NCBI GenBank assembly: GCA_026400535.1
Contig: JAPLOU010000040.1
Location: 1-64,000, forward strand
Length of the DNA stretch: 64,000 nt
Direction of reading: 5' to 3'
DNA from: Hyphomicrobiales bacterium
Lineage (GTDB): Bacteria > Pseudomonadota > Alphaproteobacteria > Rhizobiales > Beijerinckiaceae
Each line of letters opens with the position of its first letter. The first letter of the stretch is position 1. A program made the translations under genes and the position numbers. The notes under the pieces were generated by a model. It ran no database searches, had not been told where the DNA came from, and saw nothing but the letters and a program-made list of their open reading frames with translations. Positions 16,309 to 26,233 of the stretch are shown one piece after another.

Positions 16309-18576
16309 ATGCCGCAAGCCTTTGGAGGACCGCGCGTGCTGCTGCGCCGCCTCCGCGAGGTGATGGCCCAGCCAACAAGCCCGCAGGACAAGCTCGATCG
16401 GATCGTCATCTTGATCGCCTCCAACATGGTTGCGGAGGTGTGCTCGATCTACGTGCAGCGCGATGACAAGGCGCTCGAACTGTTCGCCACCGAAGGCCTC
16501 AATCGCGAGGCGGTGCACCGGACCACGATGAAGGCCGGCGAGGGACTCGTTGGCCTGATCGCCAGGGAGGCGGAGGCGCTGGCGCTGTCGGACGCCCAAT
16601 CGCATCCGGCCTTCTCCTATCGGCCGGAAACCGGCGAGGAAATCTACCGCTCCTTCCTGGGCGTGCCCATCCTGCGCGCGGGCGCCACGCTCGGCGTTCT
16701 GGTCGTGCAGAACACGGCGACGCGCAAGTACTCCGAAGAGGAAATGGAGGCGCTGCAGACCGTCTCCATGGTGCTCGCCGAGCTGATCGCCCAGGGCGGC
16801 ATGCAGTCGCTGACGGCCTCCGGGCAGGGAGGCGGGTTCACCGGGCCAAAGCAGGCCAGGGGTGTTTCGCTGGCCGAGGGTGTGGGGCTCGGGCATGCGG
16901 TGCTCCATGAGCCGCGCGTGGTGATCAAGAACCTGATCGCGGAAAGCCCCGAAGCCGAGATCAAGCGCCTCGAGGCGGCCATCGCGCAGTTGCGCAAGAC
17001 CATCGACGCGTTGATCGCCCGTGGCGATGTTTCCCATGGCGGCGAGCACAAGGAGGTTCTCGAGACCTTCCGCATGTTCGCCCATGACCAGGGTTGGCTC
17101 CGGCGGATGCGCGAGGCGGTGATGTCGGGTCTGACTGCGGAGGCAGCGGTCGAAAGGGTCCAGTCCGACACGCGCGCCCGCATGCTGCGGCAGACAGATC
17201 CTTACCTCAGGGAACGGCTGCACGATCTCGAAGACCTCGCCAACCGCCTCCTGCACATCCTGGTCGGCGCCGATCTCACCATCGCCCGCGACCAGTTGCC
17301 GGAGAACGCGATCATCGTCGCCCGCTCGATGGGGCCGGCAGCCCTGCTCGACTATGACCGCGGCCGTCTGCGCGGCCTCATTCTGGAGGAGGGCGGCGCC
17401 ACCAGCCACGTGGCGATCGTCGCACGCGCCCTCGGCATTCCGGCCGTCAGCGAAATCGAGAACATCACGGCTCTCGTCGAACAGGGCGACGCGGTCATCG
17501 TCGACGGCCAGACCGGCGAGGTGCAGATCAGGCCGCCGCCGGATGTCGAGAACGTCTACAAGGAAAAGGCGCGGCTGCGCGCCCGCCGGCAGGAGCAGTA
17601 CCGCAAGCTGCGCGACATCCCCGCCGTCACCCGCGACGGCGCATCGATCGACCTCAAGCTCAACGCGGGGCTTCTCGTCGATCTGCCGCACCTCGCCGAG
17701 ACCGGCGCGACCGGGATCGGCCTGTTCCGCACGGAGCTGCAGTTCATGGTCGCCGCGCGCATGCCCACCACGGCAGAACAGCAGCAGCTGTACAAGGCCG
17801 CGCTGGACGCGGTCGGTGACAGGCCTGTGACCTTCCGTACCCTCGACATCGGCGGTGACAAGGTGCTGCCCTACATGCAGCGCGTCGAGGAGGAGAACCC
17901 CGCCCTCGGCTGGCGCGCCATCCGCATCGGGCTTGATCGGCCGGGCCTGTTGCGTTCGCAGATCCGGGCGCTGCTGAGAGCCGGCGCGGGGCGCGATCTG
18001 AAGATCATGTTCCCGATGGTGGCGACCGTCGACGAGTTCATCCGCGCCCGCAACATCGTCCACCGTGAACTGGCCCATATCGACCGTCATGACCGCGACC
18101 GGCCGGCCAGCCTGGCGCTTGGGGTGATGGTGGAAGTGCCGTCCTTGCTGTTCGAGATCGACGAGATCGCACAAGAGGCTGACTTCCTCTCCGTCGGCTC
18201 GAACGACCTGCTGCAGTTCCTGTTCGCCGCCGACCGCGAGAACCGCCTCGTCGCCGACCGCTTTGATCCTTTGTGCGCCGGTGCGTTGCGCGCCCTCAAA
18301 TGTGTGGCTGACGCCGGCGAGCGTGCCCAGTGCCCGGTGACGGTCTGCGGCGAGATGGGCGGAAAGCCTCTCGAAGCGCTCGCCCTGATTGCTCTGGGCT
18401 TCCGCTCGTTCTCGATGACCGCCTCGTCCGTCGGACCGGTGAAGGCGATGGCGCTCAAGCTCAACGCCACGGCGGCGCGAAAGCAGCTTGAAAGCCTGCT
18501 CGCCCAGGCAAGTGGCGTGGCGACCTTGCGCGGCGCGCTGAAGGCCTTTGCCAGCGAGCATGACGTGCCGGTTTAG
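16309..18576 (+). CDS. ptsP: Phosphoenolpyruvate-protein phosphotransferase PtsP (GAF plus EI-Ntr)
   Basis: Enzyme I of the nitrogen-related phosphotransferase system, 755 residues from this start. An N-terminal GAF domain (about residues 15-150, with [14 protein letters not shown] [20 protein letters not shown]) precedes the EI swivel domain. The phospho-accepting histidine is in [19 protein letters not shown], and the PEP-binding barrel has [19 protein letters not shown] and [19 protein letters not shown]. It would pass phosphate to NPr and EIIA-Ntr. The ATG at 16309 has GAGAGG six bases upstream and begins [20 protein letters not shown]; a start at 16243 adds 22 residues. lysC, often upstream in relatives, is absent. 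Confidence 0.94.
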   Translation: MPQAFGGPRVLLRRLREVMAQPTSPQDKLDRIVILIASNMVAEVCSIYVQRDDKALELFATEGLNREAVHRTTMKAGEGLVGLIAREAEALALSDAQSHPAFSYRPETGEEIYRSFLGVPILRAGATLGVLVVQNTATRKYSEEEMEALQTVSMVLAELIAQGGMQSLTASGQGGGFTGPKQARGVSLAEGVGLGHAVLHEPRVVIKNLIAESPEAEIKRLEAAIAQLRKTIDALIARGDVSHGGEHKEVLETFRMFAHDQGWLRRMREAVMSGLTAEAAVERVQSDTRARMLRQTDPYLRERLHDLEDLANRLLHILVGADLTIARDQLPENAIIVARSMGPAALLDYDRGRLRGLILEEGGATSHVAIVARALGIPAVSEIENITALVEQGDAVIVDGQTGEVQIRPPPDVENVYKEKARLRARRQEQYRKLRDIPAVTRDGASIDLKLNAGLLVDLPHLAETGATGIGLFRTELQFMVAARMPTTAEQQQLYKAALDAVGDRPVTFRTLDIGGDKVLPYMQRVEEENPALGWRAIRIGLDRPGLLRSQIRALLRAGAGRDLKIMFPMVATVDEFIRARNIVHRELAHIDRHDRDRPASLALGVMVEVPSLLFEIDEIAQEADFLSVGSNDLLQFLFAADRENRLVADRFDPLCAGALRALKCVADAGERAQCPVTVCGEMGGKPLEALALIALGFRSFSMTASSVGPVKAMALKLNATAARKQLESLLAQASGVATLRGALKAFASEHDVPV

Positions 18577-18629
18577 CGGCGCAGGCCCCTTGCCTCGCCT
18601 GTCTGCGTCCCCTTCGCCCCGAGACCGTC

Positions 18630-19718
18630 ATGTCCCTCACCCTTCCGCAGCACCGCCTCGATGCGATCCTGGCACGCCACCAGATCGCCGGGGACATGCT
18701 GGCCGCAAACCCCGACGCCACGACGCTGGTCGCGCTCTCGAGGGAATTGTCCGAGCTCGAACCGGTGGTCAGCGCCATCAAGGCCTGGCGCGCGGCTGAG
18801 GCCGCCATCGCTGAGGCGCGCGCGATCATCGACGATCCGCGCTCCGATCCCGAATTCCGCCAGCTCGCCCAGGACGACCTCCGCGCCTGCCTGGATGCCA
18901 GCGAGGCCCATGAGCGCGCCATCATGCTGGCGTTGCTGCCAAAGGACGCCGCCGACGCCCGCGGCGCGATCCTTGAGGTGCGCGCCGGAACCGGAGGGGA
19001 CGAGGCCGCACTGTTCGCCGGCGACCTGTTCCGGATGTACGCACGCCACGCCCAGGCCCAGGGGTGGTCGGTCGACATCCTGTCGCAAAGCGAGGGCGCG
19101 ATGGGTGGCGTCAAGGAAATCATCGCCGAGATTTCCGGCCAGGGCGTCTACGGGCGGCTGCGCTATGAATCGGGCGTTCACCGTGTCCAGCGTGTGCCGG
19201 ACACCGAGGCATCGGGCCGGATCCACACCTCGGCGGCAACCGTCGCCGTGCTGCCGCTCGCCGAGGATGTCGACATCGCCATCAACGAGGCTGATCTGCG
19301 CATCGACACGATGCGCTCGCAAGGAGCCGGCGGCCAGCACGTCAACAAGACCGAATCAGCGGTCCGGATCACCCATGTCCCCAGCGGCATCGTGGTGCTG
19401 GTCCAGGACGAGCGCTCGCAGCACAAGAACAAGGCGCGCGGCATGGCGCTGCTGAAGGCCCGCCTGTTCGACGCCGAACGACTGCGCGCCGACGCCGCGC
19501 GCGCCGCCGACCGGCGCAGCCAGGTCGGCTCGGGTGACCGCTCCGAGCGCATCCGCACCTACAACTTCCCGCAAGGCCGCGTCACGGATCACCGCATCGG
19601 GCTGACACTCTACAAGCTTGACGAGATGATGCAGGGGCTGGTTCTGGGTGAGATGCTGGACGCGCTCAGCGCGGCGCGCCAGGCCGAACTGCTTGCCGAA
19701 CAGCAGGCTGCCGCCTGA
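18630..19718 (+). CDS. prfA: Peptide chain release factor 1
   Basis: Release factor for UAA and UAG stop codons, 362 residues. The catalytic loop is in [20 protein letters not shown]. The domain before it contains [20 protein letters not shown] and [20 protein letters not shown], and the codon-recognition region resembles RF1 rather than RF2. The Gln of GGQ is the methylation target of PrmC, encoded next. The stop overlaps the prmC start (TGATG), so the two are translationally coupled. Confidence 0.96.
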   Translation: MSLTLPQHRLDAILARHQIAGDMLAANPDATTLVALSRELSELEPVVSAIKAWRAAEAAIAEARAIIDDPRSDPEFRQLAQDDLRACLDASEAHERAIMLALLPKDAADARGAILEVRAGTGGDEAALFAGDLFRMYARHAQAQGWSVDILSQSEGAMGGVKEIIAEISGQGVYGRLRYESGVHRVQRVPDTEASGRIHTSAATVAVLPLAEDVDIAINEADLRIDTMRSQGAGGQHVNKTESAVRITHVPSGIVVLVQDERSQHKNKARGMALLKARLFDAERLRADAARAADRRSQVGSGDRSERIRTYNFPQGRVTDHRIGLTLYKLDEMMQGLVLGEMLDALSAARQAELLAEQQAAA

Positions 19719-20578
19719 TGCTGGCCGGGACCATCACGCGCGCCGATGCCGCCGGCCTGATCTTGCGCCGGCTCAGAGAGGGTGGTGTCGACAGTCCCGA
19801 TGCCGACACGCGCCTGATGCTGCAGCATGTCACCGGCCTTACCCGGCTGGAACTGATGACGCGCCCGTCGGTGCCGCTGGGCGAGACCGAACGGGATGAT
19901 CTTGAGCGGATGCTCCTGAAACGGCTGCAGGGCGTGCCGATGGCGCGGCTGCTTGGCTGGCGCGATTTCTGGGGCCTGCGATTTCGCCTGTCGCCGGAAA
20001 CACTTGAGCCAAGGCCGGACAGCGAAACCGTGATCGAGGAGGCAATCGCGCTCATGCGCCAGCGTGGCAAGCCGGCGCCGCGCATCCTCGATCTGGGGAC
20101 CGGTACGGGCTGCCTGCTGGTGGCCCTGCTCCATCAATGGCCCGGCGCAATCGGTCTGGGCGTCGACATCAGCGCGGGTGCGGTGGCGACGGCCTCCCGC
20201 AATGCGTCGGACAATGGGGTCGCAGAGCGGGCCACGTTCCGGCAAGGATCATGGACGGAGGGCCTGTCCGGCCCTTTCGAGCTGATCGTGTCGAACCCGC
20301 CCTACCTTGCAGCCGATGAGATCGCAGGGCTGGCGCGGGAGGTTCGCGAGCATGACCCGCTGCGCGCGCTCGATGGCGGGGCGGACGGGCTTGAGCCCTA
20401 TCGCGCGATCATCCCGGCCTTGCCGCGACTGCTGGCGCCGGGCGGCGCCGCCGTGCTCGAGATCGGCGCCGGCCAGCACCGGGCGGTTTGCGGTCTTGCC
20501 GCGATCGCGGGCCTGGCCGGACACTCCAGCCGTGTCGATCTGGGCGGCCATGTCCGCGCAGTTGGCATGTGGCCGTGA
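19718..20578 (+). CDS. prmC: Peptide chain release factor N5-glutamine methyltransferase
   Basis: Methylates the GGQ glutamine of RF1 and RF2, 286 residues. The N-terminal helical domain is followed by the SAM-binding motif ILDLGTGTGCLLVALLHQWP and the catalytic NPPY in LIVSNPPYLAADEI. EHDPLRALDGGADGLEPYRA is also conserved. It overlaps prfA by TGATG, the normal arrangement. The next 280 bases carry no convincing gene. Confidence 0.95.
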   Translation: MLAGTITRADAAGLILRRLREGGVDSPDADTRLMLQHVTGLTRLELMTRPSVPLGETERDDLERMLLKRLQGVPMARLLGWRDFWGLRFRLSPETLEPRPDSETVIEEAIALMRQRGKPAPRILDLGTGTGCLLVALLHQWPGAIGLGVDISAGAVATASRNASDNGVAERATFRQGSWTEGLSGPFELIVSNPPYLAADEIAGLAREVREHDPLRALDGGADGLEPYRAIIPALPRLLAPGGAAVLEIGAGQHRAVCGLAAIAGLAGHSSRVDLGGHVRAVGMWP

Positions 20579-20858
20579 GGCGCACCGCGGCCTTGCTGTG
20601 GGCAGACACCTGATTTTGCTTGGCGTGGCGGGCTAAAAACTGTATTCCAGCTTCTGCGCATCGGGCTGACAGCAGTCCGAGATGGTTGATTGGAACCCGT
20701 CGAGTGGGGGGCGGGCCTCCGGTACAGGTCAAGCAGGCGCACAAAAAAGCGACATTGCCAGAGTGGTCCGCGCAGGCGGATCGTGAGGCGTGGGCGGCCT
20801 GACCGGCTGCCACTGGAACCAACGTGTGATGTTCTCAAACGGCGAGACCGCTGCGCTG
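20579..20858. other. Intergenic leader upstream of the DUF4167 gene
   Basis: About 280 bases between prmC and the chosen DUF4167 start. I see no conserved coding frame, tRNA or recognised riboswitch. In-frame alternative starts (GTG 20790, ATG 20829) lie in the last part, so some of it may be coding. It probably holds the promoter and 5' untranslated region of the next gene. Confidence 0.4.
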
Positions 20859-22061
20859 ATGCAGCCCGTCCAACGCTTGTTGACCCCAAAGGCGAGGCAG
20901 CCCGCCGCGGGGACCACATGTTGTCATGCAAGCACCAACGGTGGCAGCGGCAACAACAGCGGCAACAAGACTCCCAATCCGCTGACACGGTCGTTTGAGT
21001 CAAACGGACCGGACGTGAAGGTGCGCGGCAATGCGCAGACCATCGCCGAGAAATACATGCAACTGGCGCGCGACGCTCAGTCCAGCGGCGATCCGGTCGC
21101 GGCCGAGAGCTACTACCAGCATGCGGAACACTATGTGCGCATCGTGCTTGGCGCGCATGAGGCGATGCGGGCGCAGTTCGGTGAGAACTACAGGCCCCAG
21201 CGCCCGTTCAGCCAGGATGACCAGAACGACGAGGACGACGAGGACGGCGACGATATCACCGATCCCGCGGCGGCGCCGCAGCCGGGCGCTCGTGCCGAAG
21301 GCGAAGGTGGCGATGATGACGCCGAGGATGGCGAACGCGGGCAGGAGCGCGGCCAGGAGCGCGGGCAGGAGCGCGGCCAGGAGCGGGGGCAGGAACGCGG
21401 CCAGGAGCGGGGGCAGCAGCCGAGGCGGTTTGACCGCAACGATCGCAACCGCGACCGCAACGAGCAGCGCTTCGACCGGCCCCAGGGCGAGCGCTACCAG
21501 AATGACCGCCCGCGTGACGACAGGCCAAGAGATGACAGGCCAAGAGATGACAGGCCAAGGGATGATCGCCCGAGGGATGATCGTCCAAGAGATGATCGGC
21601 CGAGGGATGATCGGCCGAGGGATGATCGCCCGAGGGACGATCGCCCGAGAGATGATCGCCCGAGGGATGATCGCCCGTTCAGGGACCGCAATGACCGGGC
21701 CGATCGCCGCTTCGACCGCGCGAGGGACGATCGTCCGCGGGATGATCGCCCGAGGGACGAAAGGCCGCGCGAAGAGCGCTTCCGGGATGACAGGCCGAGG
21801 GATGACAGGCCAAGGGATGACAGGCCGAGTGACGAGAGGCCACGCGAGGAGCGCTCCTCCCGTCAGGAGGTCGACACCTTGCCGGACGCCGCAGCCTTGC
21901 CCGCGTTTCTGACCGCACCCGTCAGGACCGTTCCGGCAGAACCTCTCGCAAGACAGGCGCCGGCCGCTGTGTCTGACGATGCTGCCCCGCCAGTGCCGAA
22001 AAAGCGCGGGCGCCCGCCCAAGAAGCGGGACGATGTTCTCGCGGAGCCCGCGGTCGAGTGA
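20859..22061 (+). CDS. DUF4167 domain protein with charged tandem repeats and an AT-hook-like tail
   Basis: Residues near the N-terminus (KTPNPLTRSFESNGPDVKVR, then GNAQTIAEKYMQLARDAQSS and AESYYQHAEHYVRIV) are the DUF4167 signature of Hyphomicrobiales. A disordered region follows, with six GQER repeats, then many RPRDD repeats. The C-terminus PKKRGRPPKKRDD has an AT-hook-like core, so nucleic-acid binding is plausible. The start is uncertain: I took ATG 20859, and 20829 and GTG 20790 are also open. The usual basic Asn-rich N-terminus is replaced here by an odd Cys-containing stretch, which may reflect a repaired or shifted 5' end. Function is unknown. Confidence 0.78.
   Translation: MQPVQRLLTPKARQPAAGTTCCHASTNGGSGNNSGNKTPNPLTRSFESNGPDVKVRGNAQTIAEKYMQLARDAQSSGDPVAAESYYQHAEHYVRIVLGAHEAMRAQFGENYRPQRPFSQDDQNDEDDEDGDDITDPAAAPQPGARAEGEGGDDDAEDGERGQERGQERGQERGQERGQERGQERGQQPRRFDRNDRNRDRNEQRFDRPQGERYQNDRPRDDRPRDDRPRDDRPRDDRPRDDRPRDDRPRDDRPRDDRPRDDRPRDDRPRDDRPFRDRNDRADRRFDRARDDRPRDDRPRDERPREERFRDDRPRDDRPRDDRPSDERPREERSSRQEVDTLPDAAALPAFLTAPVRTVPAEPLARQAPAAVSDDAAPPVPKKRGRPPKKRDDVLAEPAVE
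21339..21410 (+). repeat. 12-bp coding tandem repeat (six GQER units)
   Basis: Six consecutive Gly-Gln-Glu-Arg codon quartets inside the DUF4167 gene, followed by GQQ. The units differ mainly at third codon positions (GGC/GGG, CGC/CGG), so the peptide is under constraint or the array is expanding slowly. Confidence 0.9.
21516..21680 (+). repeat. 15-bp coding tandem repeat (about eleven DDRPR units)
   Basis: Roughly eleven 15-base units of the type GATGATCGCCCGAGG, each encoding Asp-Asp-Arg-Pro-Arg. A further shorter block of the same unit runs from about 21720 to 21840. The period is a multiple of three, so unit gain or loss keeps the frame. Confidence 0.9.
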
Positions 22062-22070
22062 CATGCACCA

Positions 22071-22097
22071 GGTCAGGCCCCTTCGCGGGGCCTGGCC
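22071..22097. terminator. Hairpin between DUF4167 and MOSC genes
   Basis: GGTCAGGCCCC at 22071-22081 pairs with GGGGCCTGGCC at 22087-22097 around a TTCGC loop, 11 pairs including one G-T. It lies between convergent genes and is followed on plus by TTCTT, so it could terminate both transcripts. Confidence 0.65.
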
Positions 22098-22105
22098 TTC
22101 TTGGG

Positions 22106-22897
22106 TCACAGACCCAACGATTCGCGCTCCTCGACATCGATCACGCGAAGGCGATGACCTTCGGCAAGGCTGCCTGCGCCGATGATGTCGGCGTAGACGC
22201 CGCAATCAATGTGCCCGTAGCTCGCCATGAGCGTCCGGACGACGGGCAGGTCGCGCAGGCCCGTCTGCGGATCGACGGCTGTCGCCGCGCAGCGGTCGAT
22301 CCGCTTGGTGATCCTCATGCGCAAGCCTGACGGCGCCTCAACCACCTTGCCAACCAGCGAAAACTCCTCCCACGGCTTCAGCCCCTCGATCAGGATGTTG
22401 CCCCGGAACCGCAAAGGATCGACCGGAGCCCCGAGCCTGTGCTCGAGCTCGGCGAGGCTCGCCGCGTTGATCAGCGAGACAAAGCCGCTGGGCGCGTCGG
22501 TGAAACGAAATCCCCGTGGCGCCGTCAGCAATCTCAGGGGGCCGCGTATCGCCCCAGCGCTCAGATACGAGGTCAGGAAATCCGTGATTGCGGCCCTGCC
22601 CTGCTCCGTTGCGACGCTGCCGCGAACCACCTCGCGGCCTTCATGGGCCATCGAGAGCTCGCCGGTGTCGTCATCAAACCGCGTCGACAGTCGCGCGATC
22701 TCGTCATTCTTCATCAGCATCAGGAACTTGATCTTCGCCTGGTGCACCGGTGCGGCCGGGTCAAACCCGGCATCACCATTCTCGATGGCGAAGATGCGGT
22801 CCGCCGGAAAATACCCTCCGGCTTCAAGTGCCACGCGCGGCAGGCGTTCGGGTGAAAATCCCTTCAACGGATAGCGGTAGAGGGCGGAAATGCGCAT
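22106..22897 (-). CDS. MOSC domain-containing protein
   Basis: A 263-residue protein of the MOSC family, related to the C-terminal domain of molybdenum cofactor sulfurases and to mARC/YiiM-type molybdenum enzymes. The N-terminal beta-barrel domain starts MRISALYRYPLKGFSPERL. The MOSC domain carries DPLRFRGNILIEGLKPWEEF and the cysteine in ITKRIDRCAATAVDPQTGLR, which in relatives binds sulfur or the Mo cofactor. It probably handles sulfur transfer or a Mo-dependent reduction. It is convergent with the DUF4167 gene and lies 27 bases downstream of DUF2293. Confidence 0.88.
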   Translation of the reverse strand: MRISALYRYPLKGFSPERLPRVALEAGGYFPADRIFAIENGDAGFDPAAPVHQAKIKFLMLMKNDEIARLSTRFDDDTGELSMAHEGREVVRGSVATEQGRAAITDFLTSYLSAGAIRGPLRLLTAPRGFRFTDAPSGFVSLINAASLAELEHRLGAPVDPLRFRGNILIEGLKPWEEFSLVGKVVEAPSGLRMRITKRIDRCAATAVDPQTGLRDLPVVRTLMASYGHIDCGVYADIIGAGSLAEGHRLRVIDVEERESLGL

Positions 22898-22924
22898 GAC
22901 GGGCTCCCGGGCTGGCGGCTTGCC

Positions 22925-23275
22925 TTAGCCTGCTTCGTCACCAGCGTCGACGATCGGTCGCGTGCAGCCCCACGCCGCAAGTTGGCGCTCGGTCTCTTCG
23001 ACCACGAAGAAGCGGGCCGCGTCGCGGTCGTAGCCGTCGCGCAGAAGCTGATCATAATCGGTGAAGCGGTGCCGCACATGGCTGGTCAGGGCCAGCCAGA
23101 CGGCGGCGGTGGGTGTCAGGTCCCGCAGGCCCGCACCGCCGGCCTTGGCCAGGATGTCCTGTGCGTCCGACATCGGGATCAGAGGCGCAAAGCTGCGCAA
23201 AGCCTTGCTCGCCGCCTGTTGCCGCCTTGTCGCCACGCCGGCCTCCGTCGCTGGACCGCCATCAGGAAAGTTCAT
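22925..23275 (-). CDS. DUF2293 domain-containing protein
   Basis: A 116-residue conserved protein of unknown function. The recognisable block is ALRSFAPLIPMSDAQDILAK, then GLRDLTPTAAVWLALTSHVR and HRFTDYDQLLRDGYDRDAAR. Start chosen at ATG 23275. It is divergent from clpB, so the 151 bases between them hold both promoters. Confidence 0.8.
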   Translation of the reverse strand: MNFPDGGPATEAGVATRRQQAASKALRSFAPLIPMSDAQDILAKAGGAGLRDLTPTAAVWLALTSHVRHRFTDYDQLLRDGYDRDAARFFVVEETERQLAAWGCTRPIVDAGDEAG

Positions 23276-23426
23276 CGACGCCCTTATGGCAACCCCTTAC
23301 GCTCCTGCCACGCCGCTCCTACATGTGGTGTGGGCAGGGTCGCCAGCCGGGACCCCAGGCCACCAACAGGCAGCAGCTTTCACAGCCATCAGGGGTGACA
23401 GGGCTTGCGGGCAAGAGGTAACAACG

Positions 23427-26045
23427 ATGAATCAGGAGAAATACACCGACCGCGCCAAGGGCTTCCTGCAGGCCGGACAGACGATCGCGCTGCGGGAAAA
23501 CCACCAGCAGTTCACCCCCGAGCACCTGCTCAAGGCGCTGACGGATGATCCGGAAGGCATGGCGGCCGGATTGATCGATCGCGCCGGCGGTTCCTCGCGG
23601 ACAGTCAAGCAACTCAATGACGCCGTGGTTGCGAAGATGCCGCGTGTCACGGGCGGCGGCGCCGGCATCTATCTGACCCCTGCGCTGGCCCGGGTCTTCG
23701 CGACGGCCGAAAAGGCCGCCGAGAAGGCGGGCGATTCCTTCGTCACGGTGGAGCGCCTCCTGCTGGCGCTGGCGGTCGAAAAGGACACCGAAGCGGGCCA
23801 GTCACTGGCCAAGGCCGGCGTTACCCCCGCCTCTCTCAACACCGCCATCGAGGCGATCCGCAAGGGCCGCACGGCTGATTCGGCCTCCGCCGAACAGGCC
23901 TATGATGCACTGAAGAAGTATGCGCGCGACCTGACCGCTGCCGCACGGGACGGCAAGCTCGATCCGGTGATCGGACGCGATGAGGAGATCCGGCGCACCA
24001 TTCAGGTGCTCAGCCGCCGCACCAAGAACAACCCGGTGCTGATCGGGGAGCCGGGCGTCGGCAAGACCGCCATCGCGGAAGGCCTCGCGTTGCGCATCGT
24101 CAATGGCGACGTGCCCGAGAGCCTGAAGGACAAGCAGCTCATGGCGCTCGACATGGGGGCGCTGATCGCAGGGGCGAAGTATCGCGGCGAGTTCGAGGAG
24201 CGCCTGAAGGCGGTTCTGGCCGAGGTGACCTCGGCCGCCGGCGGCGTCATCCTGTTCATCGACGAGATGCACACGCTGGTTGGCGCCGGCAAGGCAGACG
24301 GCGCGATGGACGCCTCCAACCTCCTGAAGCCTGCCCTCGCCCGCGGCGAGTTGCACTGCGTCGGCGCGACCACGCTCGACGAATACCGCAAATATGTCGA
24401 GAAGGACGCTGCGCTCGCCCGCCGCTTCCAGCCAGTCTTCGTCGACGAGCCCAGCGTCGAGGACACCGTCTCGATCCTGCGCGGCCTGAAGGAGAAATAC
24501 GAGCAGCACCACCGCGTGCGGATCACCGATTCCGCACTGGTGGCGTCCGCGACCTTGTCGAACCGCTACATCACCGACCGCTTCTTGCCGGACAAGGCCA
24601 TTGATCTGGTCGACGAGGCGGCGGCGCGCCTGCGCATGCAGGTCGACTCCAAACCCGAGGAACTCGACAGCATCGACCGCGAGATCGTGCGTCTGCGCAT
24701 CGAGCAGGAAGCGCTCAAGAAGGAAACCGACGCAGGCTCCAAGGACCGCCTGCAACGCCTGTCGAAGGAGCTTGGCGAACTCGAGGAGCGCTCGGCCACC
24801 ATCACGACCCGCTGGAAGGCGGAGAAGGACAAGCTCGGAGTGGCCGCCGAAATCAAGACCAAGCTCGAGGCCGCGCGCAATGATCTGGCCCAGGCCCAGC
24901 GCAAGGGCGAATACCAGAAGGCCGGGGAACTGGCCTATGGCCTGATCCCGAAGCTGGAGAAGGATCTGGCGCAGATCGAGAGCGTCGCCGACGGGGCCGG
25001 CCTGATGGAAGAAGCGGTCACGGCGGACCATGTCGCGCAGGTCGTCAGCCGCTGGACCGGCGTGCCGGTGGATCGCATGCTCCAGGGCGAGAAGGACAAG
25101 CTCCTGAAGATGGAGGAATCGCTCCAGAAGCGGGTCGTCGGCCAGGCAGAGGCCGTTGCTGCGGTCTCCACCGCTGTCAGGCGCGCCCGCGCCGGCCTGC
25201 AGGACCCAAACCGGCCGATCGGCTCGTTCATGTTCCTTGGTCCGACCGGCGTCGGCAAGACCGAGCTGACCAAGGCGCTTGCCGCCTACATGTTCGATGA
25301 CGAGACGGCGATGGTGCGCATCGACATGTCCGAATACATGGAAAAGCACTCGGTCGCACGGCTGATCGGCGCGCCTCCGGGTTATGTCGGCTACGAGGAA
25401 GGCGGGGCACTGACGGAAGCTGTCCGGCGCAGGCCCTATCAGGTCGTCCTCTTCGACGAGATCGAGAAGGCCCACCCGGATGTCTTCAACGTGCTGCTGC
25501 AGGTGCTCGATGATGGCCGTCTGACCGACGGCCAGGGCCGCACCGTGGACTTCCGCAACGTGCTGATCATCATGACCTCGAACCTTGGTTCGGAGTATCT
25601 GGTCAATCAGCCCGAAGGCGAGGACACGGATGCGGTTCGCAACGATGTCATGGGCGTGGTGCGCGGCCATTTCCGGCCCGAGTTCCTCAACCGGATCGAC
25701 GAGATCATCCTGTTCCACCGCCTCAAGCGTTCGGAAATGGGCGCGATCGTCGACATCCAGATGGGCCGGCTGGCCCGCCTCCTTGTGGACCGCAAGATCA
25801 CCATCGCGCTTGCGCCCGAAGCACGGGACTGGCTGGCGGACAAGGGCTACGACCCCGCCTATGGCGCGCGCCCCCTCAAGCGCGTGATCCAGAAATCGCT
25901 GCAGGACCCGCTCGCGGAAATGCTTCTCGCCGGCGAGGTGCTCGACGGGCAGACCGTACCCGTCACGGTTGGGGTCGGCGCGCTGATGATCGGCGACAAG
26001 GTCGTCAGCAAGGAGCAGCGCCCCACCGGGGCTGCCCTCAACTGA
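23427..26045 (+). CDS. clpB: ATP-dependent chaperone ClpB
   Basis: Hsp100 disaggregase of 872 residues that rescues aggregated proteins with DnaK. The N-terminal domain starts [23 protein letters not shown]-1 has Walker [16 protein letters not shown] and Walker [16 protein letters not shown]. The middle coiled-coil domain spans roughly residues 400-520, and AAA-2 has [15 protein letters not shown] and [16 protein letters not shown]. The ATG at 23427 follows an AGAGG motif and matches the conserved start; the open frame upstream is not coding. A GC-rich hairpin follows the gene. Heat-shock control is usual for clpB, but I could not identify a clear RpoH promoter. Confidence 0.97.
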   Translation: MNQEKYTDRAKGFLQAGQTIALRENHQQFTPEHLLKALTDDPEGMAAGLIDRAGGSSRTVKQLNDAVVAKMPRVTGGGAGIYLTPALARVFATAEKAAEKAGDSFVTVERLLLALAVEKDTEAGQSLAKAGVTPASLNTAIEAIRKGRTADSASAEQAYDALKKYARDLTAAARDGKLDPVIGRDEEIRRTIQVLSRRTKNNPVLIGEPGVGKTAIAEGLALRIVNGDVPESLKDKQLMALDMGALIAGAKYRGEFEERLKAVLAEVTSAAGGVILFIDEMHTLVGAGKADGAMDASNLLKPALARGELHCVGATTLDEYRKYVEKDAALARRFQPVFVDEPSVEDTVSILRGLKEKYEQHHRVRITDSALVASATLSNRYITDRFLPDKAIDLVDEAAARLRMQVDSKPEELDSIDREIVRLRIEQEALKKETDAGSKDRLQRLSKELGELEERSATITTRWKAEKDKLGVAAEIKTKLEAARNDLAQAQRKGEYQKAGELAYGLIPKLEKDLAQIESVADGAGLMEEAVTADHVAQVVSRWTGVPVDRMLQGEKDKLLKMEESLQKRVVGQAEAVAAVSTAVRRARAGLQDPNRPIGSFMFLGPTGVGKTELTKALAAYMFDDETAMVRIDMSEYMEKHSVARLIGAPPGYVGYEEGGALTEAVRRRPYQVVLFDEIEKAHPDVFNVLLQVLDDGRLTDGQGRTVDFRNVLIIMTSNLGSEYLVNQPEGEDTDAVRNDVMGVVRGHFRPEFLNRIDEIILFHRLKRSEMGAIVDIQMGRLARLLVDRKITIALAPEARDWLADKGYDPAYGARPLKRVIQKSLQDPLAEMLLAGEVLDGQTVPVTVGVGALMIGDKVVSKEQRPTGAALN

Positions 26046-26064
26046 GCCTGCGAGGCTGCCATCG

Positions 26065-26088
26065 CCCCGGCCCTCAGATGGGCCGGGG
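26065..26088 (+). terminator. clpB terminator-like hairpin
   Basis: CCCCGGCCC at 26065-26073 and GGGCCGGGG at 26080-26088 form a perfect nine-pair stem with a six-base loop, 20 bases after the clpB stop. There is no T run, so it is a weak intrinsic terminator or an mRNA-stabilising hairpin. Confidence 0.6.
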
Positions 26089-26128
26089 AAAGCGGCTCGC
26101 CCCATGGCGGAGCATTGACCGCTCCTCG

Positions 26129-26157
26129 TATTTATATCAGCATTGCTGACATAAATA
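26129..26157. promoter_or_regulatory. 29-bp near-perfect palindrome upstream of the indolepyruvate oxidoreductase gene
   Basis: An AT-rich inverted repeat with arms TATTTATATCAGCA and TGCTGACATAAATA-like, differing at one arm position, lies 77 bases ahead of the chosen start. The core TCAGCA..TGCTGA with flanking AT stands out in a GC-rich setting. It looks like an operator for a dimeric regulator. No regulator gene lies in this cluster, so its partner must be elsewhere. Confidence 0.6.
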
Positions 26158-26233
26158 ACAGGCCGTGAACGGGCTTACCCTGTCCGCAGACGCGGCCTAT
26201 GATCCTGAAAAGCAGGTCACGCGGGAGGTTCGG

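Noticed and set aside
16222-18561. Open frame of about 780 codons on minus, antisense to ptsP
   Set aside because: Its product is rich in His, Gln, Arg and Asp without any domain, and the plus strand encodes a complete PtsP. Long antisense frames are common in GC-rich DNA.
21516-21840. Regular repeats that could suggest a CRISPR array
   Set aside because: The unit is 15 bases, directly adjacent with no spacers, and translates as DDRPR within the DUF4167 frame.
23281-23426. Possible heat-shock (RpoH) promoter for clpB
   Set aside because: CTTACG and CTCCTACAT in this stretch only loosely resemble the consensus, and spacing is not convincing.
23802-26105. Open frame of about 767 codons on minus, antisense to clpB
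   Set aside because: Low-complexity His/Asp/Arg composition and no motif; clpB on plus is complete and conserved.
26046-26233. A GTG start at 26165 for the indolepyruvate oxidoreductase
   Set aside because: It lies eight bases from the palindrome with no ribosome site; ATG 26234 has GGGAGG and fits the usual N-terminus.
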